Assembly (NCBI RefSeq): GCF_900172365.1
Contig: NZ_FWFJ01000010.1
Span: forward strand, 50,649-114,648
DNA from: Roseovarius gaetbuli
GTDB taxonomy: Bacteria; Pseudomonadota; Alphaproteobacteria; Rhodobacterales; Rhodobacteraceae
DNA: 64,000 nt
Direction: 5' to 3'
Shown here: positions 15,866 to 23,677 of the stretch, in pieces
Layout: the number at the start of each line of letters is the position of its first letter
How positions within the stretch are numbered: position 1 is the first letter of the stretch
Notes under the pieces: model-generated
Database searches by the model: none
The model's input: the letters and a program-made list of their open reading frames with translations, nothing else
What the model was told of the DNA's origin: nothing
Translations under genes and position numbers: made by a program

Positions 15866-16351
15866 ATGTTCGATCTGCGGCCCGAAACAGCCGAAGACTG
15901 GTGGGAAGTCGAGGCGCTTTATGACCTGTGTTTTGCACCGGGGCGTGAGGCCTTGTCGTCTTACCGGCTGCGCGACGGGGTGGCGCCGGTCGCGGGGCTT
16001 AGCCTTGTGGCGCGCGATCATGGGGGCATTCTGGCCGGGGCGATCCGGTTTTGGCCGGTGCGTGTCGGGCGGGCCGAGGCGCTTTTGCTGGGGCCGGTGG
16101 CGGTGCATCCGACCCATCAGGGCGAGGGGCTTGGCCGCTTGTTGATTCAGGACAGCCTTGAGCGGGCGCGGGAAAAAGGCTGGGAGCGGGTGATGCTGGT
16201 GGGGGACGCCCCCTATTACGGGCGCTTTGGCTTTGAGCGATTGAGCGGCGTCGAGATGCCGCCGCCCACCAATCCCGAGCGTGTTCTGGGGCTGGAATTA
16301 CGGCCCGGCGCGTGGGATCATGTAACCGGGAAGGTGACCCGTCACGCTTGA
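15866..16351 (+). CDS. GNAT-family N-acetyltransferase
   Basis: Acetyl-CoA-dependent transferase of 161 residues from ATG 15866, preceded by AAAGGGGTGG. The acetyl-CoA loop is in VAVHPTHQGEGLGRLLIQDS and the late motif APYYGRFGFER is characteristic of the YhbS-like subgroup. The frame is open further upstream to 15782, but that part contains the tandem repeat and lacks family sequence. The acceptor substrate is unknown. Confidence 0.87.
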   Translation: MFDLRPETAEDWWEVEALYDLCFAPGREALSSYRLRDGVAPVAGLSLVARDHGGILAGAIRFWPVRVGRAEALLLGPVAVHPTHQGEGLGRLLIQDSLERAREKGWERVMLVGDAPYYGRFGFERLSGVEMPPPTNPERVLGLELRPGAWDHVTGKVTRHA

Positions 16352-16383
16352 ATTAGGGGCCGACAGGGGCAATCTGTTACCTC

Positions 16384-17178
16384 ATGGATCACAGTCAGGA
16401 CACGAAGATGGAGCTTTTGGGCAGGCCGATTGACGCCGAGGAGATCGACGCGCGGCTGTTGGATCTGGCGCGCCGCCATGCGCGCGCGGGCAATGCGGCG
16501 ATTGATCTGTTGAACCTTGTCGGCGGACAGGCCGAGGGGCTTTTGGATCGTCTGCCGGTGGCGGTGCGGACGCGTCTTGGCGAGGTCACCGAAAGCGCGC
16601 TTTACCGGGCGATGGAGATGGCGCACCGCTCGCGCGAGGTGGTCGGCGACCAACCCGGCTGGATGGCGCGGGCGGTGACCACGGCGATGGGGGCGGCGGG
16701 CGGCATGGGGGGCTTGCCGACGGCACTGGCGGAATTGCCGGTGACGACGACGGTCTTGCTGCGCGCCATTCAGGACGTGGCGATCGAGCACGGCTTTGAT
16801 CCCGCAGAGCCAAGCGTGCGTTTCGAGGCGGTCGAGGTGTTCGGCGCGGCGGGGCCATTGTCTGGCGATGATGGCGCGGATCTTGGGTTTATCGGTACGC
16901 GGGTGACGGTGACCGGGGCCGCGCTCAATTCCCTTATCGCGCGGGTGGCGCCACGGCTTGCCACGGTGCTCGGGCAAAAGCTTGCGGCGCAGACGGTGCC
17001 GATTTTGGGCGCCGCCGCCGGGGCAGCGACGAATTACGCCTATACCAGGTACTACCAGCAGATGGCGCATGTGCATTTCGGCCTGCGCCGTCTGGCGATT
17101 GATGCCGGGCGCGACCATGGTGACATGGTCGAGGCATTGCGCCTTCAGGTCAGCAAAATGCCGACGCGGCAGGACTAG
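16384..17178 (+). CDS. EcsC family protein
   Basis: A 264-residue protein with the EcsC domain. It has amphipathic Ala/Gly-rich helices (AVTTAMGAAGGMGGLPTALA), then the conserved block LPVTTTVLLRAIQDVAIEHGFDP and the late AAGAATNYAYTRYYQQMAHVHFG. EcsC proteins are linked by name to an ABC transporter locus in Bacillus, but their biochemical role is unclear. The gene is convergent with the ZIP transporter, 12 nt away. Confidence 0.85.
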   Translation: MDHSQDTKMELLGRPIDAEEIDARLLDLARRHARAGNAAIDLLNLVGGQAEGLLDRLPVAVRTRLGEVTESALYRAMEMAHRSREVVGDQPGWMARAVTTAMGAAGGMGGLPTALAELPVTTTVLLRAIQDVAIEHGFDPAEPSVRFEAVEVFGAAGPLSGDDGADLGFIGTRVTVTGAALNSLIARVAPRLATVLGQKLAAQTVPILGAAAGAATNYAYTRYYQQMAHVHFGLRRLAIDAGRDHGDMVEALRLQVSKMPTRQD

Positions 17179-17190
17179 CCGCGCCGCGCC

Positions 17191-17973
17191 CTAGCCAAGC
17201 CAGACATCGAGAAACAGCATCAGCACGAGGCCGATGGAAAACCCGAGCGTGGCCTTGTTCTGATGGCCGCTGCGGTGGGTTTCGGGGATGATTTCATGGC
17301 TGATGACATAGAGCATCGCTCCGGCCGCAAAGGCCAGACCCCAGGGCAGGAACGGCTCTGAGACCGAGATGATCGCCGCACCAAGGAGGCCGCCAATCGG
17401 CTCGATAAGGCCGGTGAGGGCGGCGATGCCAAAGGCGCGGCGGCGGCTATAACCTTCGCCAAGCAGAGCGACCGCGACCGCCAATCCCTCGGGTGCATTC
17501 TGAAGCCCGATCCCGATCGCCAGCGGCATGCCGCCCGAAAGACCATGCGCGCCAAAGCCGACACCGACGGTAAGCCCCTCGGGAAAGTTGTGAATCGTGA
17601 TCGCGATGATGAACAGCCAGACCCGCCGCAAAGAGCCCGCATCCGGGCCTTCACGCCCGGTGTTGAAGTGCTCGTGTGGCAGGGTTTCATTGAGCACGGC
17701 AACCGCGGCCATCCCCAGAAGGATACCCGCCACCGCAAGCGCCGCAGGCAGGGCGCCGTCGCCATATTGCACGGTTGCCGCGTCAAGCGACGGAATGATC
17801 AGCGAAAAGAACGAGGCCGAGAGCATCACCCCGGCCGCAAAGCCAAGCGACATATCGCGAATGGCGCGGCTTGGGGTTTTGCCCATGAGCACGGGGATGG
17901 CACCGACGGCGGTCATCAGACCGGCAATAAGGCTTCCTAGAAATCCGAGTGTGATGGGCGATAAATGTTCCAC
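17191..17973 (-). CDS. ZIP family metal cation transporter
   Basis: Inner-membrane divalent-metal importer of 260 residues with about eight hydrophobic segments. The binuclear metal site motifs of ZIP proteins are present: HNFPEG in transmembrane segment IV and QNAPEG in segment V. A histidine-containing loop (LPHEHFNTG) lies before segment III/IV. Two direct copies of TTGTCTTAT (17976-17984 and 18007-18015, plus strand) lie upstream and could belong to its control region. The metal, zinc or another, is not determinable. Confidence 0.92.
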   Translation of the reverse strand: MEHLSPITLGFLGSLIAGLMTAVGAIPVLMGKTPSRAIRDMSLGFAAGVMLSASFFSLIIPSLDAATVQYGDGALPAALAVAGILLGMAAVAVLNETLPHEHFNTGREGPDAGSLRRVWLFIIAITIHNFPEGLTVGVGFGAHGLSGGMPLAIGIGLQNAPEGLAVAVALLGEGYSRRRAFGIAALTGLIEPIGGLLGAAIISVSEPFLPWGLAFAAGAMLYVISHEIIPETHRSGHQNKATLGFSIGLVLMLFLDVWLG

Positions 17974-18127
17974 GGTTGTCTTATGGTTTGCTTGGCTTGG
18001 CTAACCTTGTCTTATAGAGGCATGGCACAGAGATCGAAAAGCGCAAGTGATCGCGCGTTACAGGCTGTAATATTGTGCGACGGAACCGGGGCGTTGCGGG
18101 GGGCTTTATCCTTGTGTCGGCGCAAGC

Positions 18128-18153
18128 AGCGTGGGTTTTACCCACCCTACGCT
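18128..18153. repeat. Imperfect hairpin downstream of ptsP
   Basis: AGCGTGGGT (18128-18136) and ACCCACC-CTACGCT (18140-18153) form a hairpin with a bulge, 11 nt after the ptsP stop in the direction of ptsP transcription. It lacks a T tail. The TAGGGTGGGT core recalls repetitive intergenic hairpins found in many proteobacteria. It may protect or end the ptsP transcript. Confidence 0.5.
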
Positions 18154-18164
18154 AACCGGAAGGC

Positions 18165-20405
18165 TCAGAACTTGCCGCGCAGATGCTCCATCACCGCGTC
18201 GCGCACCGATTGGGCGCCGCTGTCGCGTTCGGCGTGGATCACGCCGCGCAATTCGCCAAGATCAAGCCGCCGCAGCAGGCTTTTTACCGGCCCGATTGAG
18301 GCCGGGCGCATCGATAGCGTGCGAAAGCCGATGGCGGTCAGACAGGCGGCTTCGACCGGGCGGCCGGCATCCTCGCCACAAAAGCTGAGCGGGGTGCCGG
18401 TGGTGGCGCAGCGATAAACGATGCCTTCGAGAAAGTTGAGAAAGCTGACATTGAGGGTGTCATAGCGCTTGCGCACCCGCTCGTTTTCGCGATCAGCCGC
18501 AAAGAAGAACTGTTTGAGGTCATTGCCGCCGATCGAGATGAAATCAACCTCGCGATAGAAATCATCGGGGGCAAAGGCGAGCGAGGGGGTTTCAAGCATT
18601 GCCCCGACCTCGATTGAAACCGGCAGCGGATGGCCGAGAATGCGCTCGCGTTCAAGCGCCTTGTCCATTTCGGCGCGCGCGGCGGTGAACTCGCTGCGTT
18701 GCGCCACGAAGGGGAACATGATCGACAGATGCCGCCCCTTGGCGCCCCGGATCAGCGCTTGAAGCTGCATGCGCATCACGCCCGGCTTATCCAATCCGAC
18801 GCGGATCGCGCGCCAGCCCATGGCCGGGTTCGGCTCGTCCGTGGCCTTCATATAGGGCAGGACCTTGTCCGACCCGATATCAAGCGTGCGAAACACCACG
18901 CGCTGACCCTTGGCGGCGTCCATCACCCGCGAGTAAAGCTCTGAAAGCTCGGCGCGCTTGGGCATATGGCTTCGGATCAGGAACTGAAGCTCGGTGCGAA
19001 ACAGGCCCACGCCTTCGGCGCCGGAGCTTTCAAGACTGGGCAGATCGGCCATCAGTCCGGCGTTCATCTTGAGCTTGACCGTCTGACCGCAGCGCGTCGT
19101 GGCCGGTTTGTCGCGGATCGAGGCATAGCGTTCCTGCGCGGTTGCCTGCATCGCCATCTTGTCGCGAAAGGCCGCCACGATCGCGTCGTCGGGGCGCAGA
19201 TGCGCCAACCCCTGATCGCCATCCACCAGAATGGGATCGCCGTTCAGCGCCTCTGTGGTGATGCGCGCCGCGTGGATCACCAGCGGAATCGCCAGGGCCC
19301 GCGCCACAATCGCCGCATGGCTGCCGACAGAGCCCTCTTCAAGTACGATCCCCTTGAGAGAGCGGCCATAATCCAAAAGCTCGGCCGGACCGATGTTGCG
19401 CGCAATGAGGATCGGATCGGATGGCATCTCGGCCCCGGTTTCTGCGCCTTGCCCGGTCAGAATACGCAAAAGCCGGTTCGAGAGATCATCAAGATCATGC
19501 AGGCGGTCACGCAGGTAGGAGTCGCTGACCTGATTCATCCGCGCGCGCGCCGCTGATTGCTCTTTCTCGACGGCGGCCTCGGCGGACAGGCCGCTATCTA
19601 TGTCCGCTTCCATCCGGCGCATCCACCCCTTGGAATTGGCGAACATCCGATAGGCCTCGAGCACCTCGAGTTGATCCTTGTCGCCCCCGGCGGTCGAGAG
19701 CATCCGATCGACGCCGACGCGCAGGGTCTCGACCGCCTCATGCAGGCGCTCAAGCTCGCGCACCGGGTCTTCGGCGATTGGGTTGGTGACAACGACGCGC
19801 GGTTCGTGAAGCCAGACATGGCCCTGCGCGGTGCCTTCCTGCACGGTGGTGCCGCGAAACAGCTTGGCCTGTTGGTGGCGCGCCGACATCGCCGCGCCTT
19901 CGCCGACAAAGGCGCCAAGCTCGGCCATCTCGGCCAGCACCATGGCGACCACTTCGACGGCGTAAATCTCTTCTTCCGAGAACAGCCGCGATTGCTTGGA
20001 TTGCACCACCAGCACGCCAAGCTTTTCGCCAAGCCGCTGAATCGGCACGCCCATGAAGGACGAATAGGCCTCTTCCCCGGTTTCCGGCATGAAGCGAAAG
20101 CCCTTGGTCGCGGGCGCATCATCGGTGTTCACGACCTGGCCCTTGCGCGCCACGCGCCCCACAAGACCCTCGCCAAGCTTGAGCCGGGTTTCGTGAACGG
20201 CTTGCGGGTTAAGGCCCTCTGTGGCGCAAAGCTCCAGCGTGTCTTCGTCGCGAAACAGATAGATCGAGCAGACCTCGGTGCGCATTTCCTCGGCAATCAG
20301 CCGGGTGATCTGATCAAGCCGTGCCTGACCTGCGGCATCTTCTGCCATGACGTCGCGTAGACGCCCCAGCATCTGACGGCTGTCGGTCTTGAATGTCTTG
20401 GTCAT
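18165..20405 (-). CDS. ptsP: PEP-protein phosphotransferase PtsP (enzyme I-Ntr) with GAF domain
   Basis: First enzyme of the nitrogen-related phosphotransferase system; it takes phosphate from PEP and passes it to NPr. Length 746. An N-terminal GAF sensor (about residues 15-165, CSIYLFRDEDTLELCATEG) is followed by the HPr-binding and phospho-histidine region (GSVGSHAAIVARALAIPLV) and the PEP-binding barrel (LFRTELQFL; FRTLDIGSDK; SIGGNDLKQFFFAADREN; FCGEDAGRP). It lies 74 nt downstream of lysC on the same strand. Confidence 0.95.
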   Translation of the reverse strand: MTKTFKTDSRQMLGRLRDVMAEDAAGQARLDQITRLIAEEMRTEVCSIYLFRDEDTLELCATEGLNPQAVHETRLKLGEGLVGRVARKGQVVNTDDAPATKGFRFMPETGEEAYSSFMGVPIQRLGEKLGVLVVQSKQSRLFSEEEIYAVEVVAMVLAEMAELGAFVGEGAAMSARHQQAKLFRGTTVQEGTAQGHVWLHEPRVVVTNPIAEDPVRELERLHEAVETLRVGVDRMLSTAGGDKDQLEVLEAYRMFANSKGWMRRMEADIDSGLSAEAAVEKEQSAARARMNQVSDSYLRDRLHDLDDLSNRLLRILTGQGAETGAEMPSDPILIARNIGPAELLDYGRSLKGIVLEEGSVGSHAAIVARALAIPLVIHAARITTEALNGDPILVDGDQGLAHLRPDDAIVAAFRDKMAMQATAQERYASIRDKPATTRCGQTVKLKMNAGLMADLPSLESSGAEGVGLFRTELQFLIRSHMPKRAELSELYSRVMDAAKGQRVVFRTLDIGSDKVLPYMKATDEPNPAMGWRAIRVGLDKPGVMRMQLQALIRGAKGRHLSIMFPFVAQRSEFTAARAEMDKALERERILGHPLPVSIEVGAMLETPSLAFAPDDFYREVDFISIGGNDLKQFFFAADRENERVRKRYDTLNVSFLNFLEGIVYRCATTGTPLSFCGEDAGRPVEAACLTAIGFRTLSMRPASIGPVKSLLRRLDLGELRGVIHAERDSGAQSVRDAVMEHLRGKF

Positions 20406-20479
20406 GGCAGCATTGCACCCCGGGCGCGATTTCAGATCCTGGCCCGACCCTTACCGCAAATTATCCGGTAGAAACAGGA

Positions 20480-21718
20480 TCAGGCCGCTTTATCCAATTC
20501 AAAGGCATCATGCAGGGCTTGGACCGCAAGTTCCATGTATTTCCGGTCGACCAGCACAGAAATCTTGATCTCTGAGGTTGCAATGACCTTTATGTTCACG
20601 CCTTCATCGGAAAGCGTCTTGAACATCTTGGCGGCGACGCCTGATTGGCTCCGCATGCCGATGCCGACGGCGGAAATCTTGGCCACATCGGTGTCGGCAA
20701 CCAGATCGTGATAGTTGATATCGCCGTTTTCCTTGGCTTCTTCCAGCGCCTTTTCCGCGCGCTTGACCTGATCGGTGGGGCACGAAAACGTCATGTCGGT
20801 ACGGCCCTCTTCGGCGATGTTCTGAATGATCATATCGACATTCACACCGGCCTCGGACAACGGCCCGAAGATTGCGGCGGCGATGCCGGGGCGGTCGGCG
20901 ACAGAAATGAGGGTCATCTTTGCCTCGTCTCGCGAATAGGCGATGCCACTTACGACATTTGATTCCATGATTTCCTCCTCGGCGCAGACCAGGGTTCCTG
21001 CGTCGTCTGATTGCTCCTCAAAGCTGCTGAGAACCCGCAGCCGGACATTGTAGCGCATCGCCAGCTCGACCGAGCGGGTCTGAAGCACCTTGGCCCCAAG
21101 CGAGGCCAGTTCAAGCATTTCCTCGAAGGCGATCTTGTCAAGCTTGCGCGCCTTCGAGCTGATCCTTGGGTCAGTGGTATAGACCCCATCGACATCGGTA
21201 TAAATATCGCAGCGCTCGGCACCAAAGGCGGCGGCAAAGGCCACGGCGGTGGTATCCGACCCGCCCCGCCCAAGCGTGGTGATGCGGCCCTCGGGGGAAA
21301 TCCCCTGAAAGCCGGCAACCACGGCGACGCGCATGCCCTCGCCGAATTTGGCATTGAGGTTATCGGTGGGAATTTCTTCGATGCGCGCCGAAGAATGCGC
21401 CGAATTGGTCATGAGCGGCACTTGCCAGCCCTGCCAGCTGCGCGCGGGTACGTTCATTTCCTGAAGCGTCAGCGCCATGAGACCGGCGGTGATGTTCTCT
21501 CCGGAACTGACCACGGCGTCATATTCACGCGCATCGTAAAGCGGCGAGATTTCATTGACCCAGCCGACAAGCTCGTTGGTTTTGCCCGACATGGCAGAGA
21601 CAATGACGATCACGTCATAGCCTTTGGCCACTTCAACGCCCACGCGTTTTGCGGCGCGGCGGATACGGTCAAGCGTGGCAACAGAGGTGCCACCGAATTT
21701 CATAACGAGAACGGGCAT
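20480..21718 (-). CDS. lysC: Aspartate kinase
   Basis: Catalyses phosphorylation of aspartate, the first step toward Lys, Thr and Met. 412 residues, as usual for the monofunctional class. The N-terminus MPVLVMKFGGTSVA is the kinase signature; FAAAFGAERCDIYTDVDGVYTTDPRI lines the aspartate site. Two C-terminal ACT domains (MTLISVADRPGIAAAIFGPL and AVGIGMRSQSGVAAKMFKTL) indicate feedback control by amino acids. ptsP follows downstream, and a pair of strong palindromes lies upstream. Confidence 0.97.
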   Translation of the reverse strand: MPVLVMKFGGTSVATLDRIRRAAKRVGVEVAKGYDVIVIVSAMSGKTNELVGWVNEISPLYDAREYDAVVSSGENITAGLMALTLQEMNVPARSWQGWQVPLMTNSAHSSARIEEIPTDNLNAKFGEGMRVAVVAGFQGISPEGRITTLGRGGSDTTAVAFAAAFGAERCDIYTDVDGVYTTDPRISSKARKLDKIAFEEMLELASLGAKVLQTRSVELAMRYNVRLRVLSSFEEQSDDAGTLVCAEEEIMESNVVSGIAYSRDEAKMTLISVADRPGIAAAIFGPLSEAGVNVDMIIQNIAEEGRTDMTFSCPTDQVKRAEKALEEAKENGDINYHDLVADTDVAKISAVGIGMRSQSGVAAKMFKTLSDEGVNIKVIATSEIKISVLVDRKYMELAVQALHDAFELDKAA

Positions 21719-21806
21719 TATCTATGTCCTGAGCCGGTTTGTCGCGCGCGGTTTACGCGCGGGCAGGGCCCGGTGCAAGAGGGCAGGTGTCGCAGGGCGC
21801 GACAGA

Positions 21807-21858
21807 CAAGAAAATTCGTACGAATTTTCTTGGGCATTTTCTTAGGATAAGAAAATGC
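21807..21858. repeat. Two adjacent perfect palindromes upstream of lysC
   Basis: The first, 21807-21832, has 12-bp arms CAAGAAAATTCG / CGAATTTTCTTG around TA. The second, 21834-21858, has 11-bp arms GCATTTTCTTA / TAAGAAAATGC around GGA. They lie between lysC and the SDR gene, both transcribed leftward, so they may end the SDR transcript. The first belongs to the same family as the palindromes at 30020-30048 and 44149-44177. Confidence 0.85.
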
Positions 21859-21864
21859 GCCCCC

Positions 21865-22512
21865 CTAAAAGTCGTGGTCCTGGCCGTCATAGGTACGAAA
21901 GCATCCGGTGTCGGCCAGATCAAGCTCTGCAAACCGCTCAACCAGCCCCTGGGCGGCCTCTTCCACCGAAATGGCGGCGGCGTCCCCGCCCATGTCAGTT
22001 CGCACCCAGCCGGGATGATAGATGCCAACGGCAATACCCTTGGGCGCCAGATCAACCGCCAGGTTGCGCCCAAGATTTAGCGCCGCCGCCTTTGAGGCCC
22101 GATAGATATAGCTGCCTCCGGGCGCGCGGGTCTGGCTTGCCATCTGGCTTGAGATCACCGCGATCTTGCCCGCCTTTGCCGCCTTGATCCGCGGCAAGAG
22201 TGTCTGAACGCTCAGAAAAACGCCGGTCACATTGGTGGCAAACGCCTGTGCCCACATCGAGGCCGGGTAGCCATCTTCGAGGGTTTCGTGCTTGTCGGGA
22301 TAGACCCCGGCGTTGCAGATCAAAAGATCGACCGGCTGATCGCCGATCTGCTGTGCCATCGCGTGATGAGCGGTCGGATCGGTCACATCAAGCGCGATCA
22401 AATCGCCCGAGGGCGCGCGCGCGGTGCCGGTCACCTGGTGCCCGGCCGCGCGATAGCTGTCTGCGAGCGCCTTGCCAATGCCGCGATTCGCGCCTGTGAT
22501 GACGATATGCAT
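21865..22512 (-). CDS. Short-chain dehydrogenase/reductase
   Basis: NAD(P)-dependent oxidoreductase of 215 residues, at the short end for classical SDRs. The Rossmann motif TGANRGIG is at residues 6-13, NAG at about 66-68, and the catalytic Tyr-x3-Lys in YRASK after a VISSQMAS serine segment. It is the third gene of a minus-strand run with the Nudix and DUF1178 genes. The substrate is unknown. Confidence 0.9.
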   Translation of the reverse strand: MHIVITGANRGIGKALADSYRAAGHQVTGTARAPSGDLIALDVTDPTAHHAMAQQIGDQPVDLLICNAGVYPDKHETLEDGYPASMWAQAFATNVTGVFLSVQTLLPRIKAAKAGKIAVISSQMASQTRAPGGSYIYRASKAAALNLGRNLAVDLAPKGIAVGIYHPGWVRTDMGGDAAAISVEEAAQGLVERFAELDLADTGCFRTYDGQDHDF

Positions 22513-22533
22513 GGAAATCCTTTCGGGATGTGA

Positions 22534-22983
22534 TCAGTTTGACTTGCGGCCCGGAATAAAGGGCAGGGGGGCAACGGGCACGCCCTCTTCGAGCAGTTTG
22601 CGCGCCTCTTCGGGGCGGGCTTCGCCGTAAATCGCGCGTTCGGGCGTGACACCGTCATGCATGTCGCGCGCCTCGCGCGCGAAATTGCCGCCGACGTATT
22701 CCGAGTTTTCCTCGATCTTGCGTCGCAACTCGGCCATAGCCTGTTCTGCGGGGCTTGCGGGTTTGCTAAGCGCGCCGCCCGCGGCTTGGGGGGGCGCGCC
22801 GTCTGGCGCGTCTTTGCGACTGGAACGCACACGCGGCGCCATAAGCGCCTTTTCCACCTCATCCGATCCGCAGACAGCACAGGTCACCATGCTGCGAGCG
22901 CGCAGCTTTTCAAAGGCTTCGGCCGATTGGAACCAGCTATCAAAGCGGTGATCCTCGGCGCATTTCAGGCTGAATTGAATCAT
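22534..22983 (-). CDS. DUF1178 family protein
   Basis: A 149-residue protein starting MIQFSLKCAEDHRFDSWFQSA, the family's standard N-terminus; the in-frame ATG at 23007 is less likely. A probable metal site is formed by CAEDH and CAVCG (TCAVCGSDEVEKALMAPRV). The middle is low-complexity Ala/Pro/Gly and the end (FAREARDMHDGVTPERAIYGEA) is conserved. Function is unknown. The SDR start lies 21 nt downstream, suggesting co-transcription. Confidence 0.88.
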   Translation of the reverse strand: MIQFSLKCAEDHRFDSWFQSAEAFEKLRARSMVTCAVCGSDEVEKALMAPRVRSSRKDAPDGAPPQAAGGALSKPASPAEQAMAELRRKIEENSEYVGGNFAREARDMHDGVTPERAIYGEARPEEARKLLEEGVPVAPLPFIPGRKSN

Positions 22984-23052
22984 GTCCCGGTCCAAATGCA
23001 ATACCATGGATACTTACGTGTGGCCGGGCAAAGATCAAGGCGCAACCGCAGC

Positions 23053-23529
23053 TTAAAGGCCCAAACGGTGCGGATCGAAGCTCCGGATAATATGCTTGAG
23101 TTCCGGCTCATCCACGCGGGCGGCGGCCTTTTTGGGGCGCAGCCACTTGTGTTTGCGCTGTCCGGCCTCGGGGAATTTTCCGGCAAGGGTTTTGACCCGC
23201 ACCGGATAGACCATCGCAAGACAGGGCAGGCCGCGCTCTGGCCCGATTGCCTTGGTGTAGGAATAGGCGCCAAGGCATTGTTCATAGGCGCGCCCGCGCA
23301 CGCCGACCTCTTCCCAGGCTTCAAGCTGGGCGATTTCTGCGGGGGTTTTGCCGGCCACCGGCCAGCCCTTGGGCACGATCCAGCGGCCCGATCCACGACT
23401 GGTGATCAACAGGATTTCGGGCTTGTCGCGCACCATGCGATAGCAAAGCGCCGCAAATTGCGTGCGCACTTCGGTCTTTGTGGCCGCCGGAAGGGCAAGC
23501 GGCATTTGCTGTATCGCCTGAAAGCTCAT
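23053..23529 (-). CDS. Nudix hydrolase with a divergent Nudix box
   Basis: A 158-residue protein from ATG 23529, which has AGGGAA upstream; ATG 23559 lacks an RBS. The fold is evident from LLITSRGSGRWIVPKGWPV and the helix GKTPAEIAQLEAWEEVGV. Compared with the canonical GX5EX7REUXEEXGU, the first Glu is Lys and the Arg is Leu, while the EE pair that binds metal is kept. Similar boxes occur in diphosphoinositol/dinucleotide polyphosphatase-like members. The actual substrate is unknown. Confidence 0.85.
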   Translation of the reverse strand: MSFQAIQQMPLALPAATKTEVRTQFAALCYRMVRDKPEILLITSRGSGRWIVPKGWPVAGKTPAEIAQLEAWEEVGVRGRAYEQCLGAYSYTKAIGPERGLPCLAMVYPVRVKTLAGKFPEAGQRKHKWLRPKKAAARVDEPELKHIIRSFDPHRLGL

Positions 23530-23677
23530 TCGCCCGTTCCCTGAGGCTGCTCGTTCCATGGGGAGGTGCGGACAATCATATAACGCCGCCCCGCGATCTT
23601 GCCAGCGAGATTTGCAGACAACGGTGCGTCACACCGCAGATCGTGACCAATCTGCCCCGAAAAAGGCAAACAAACCG

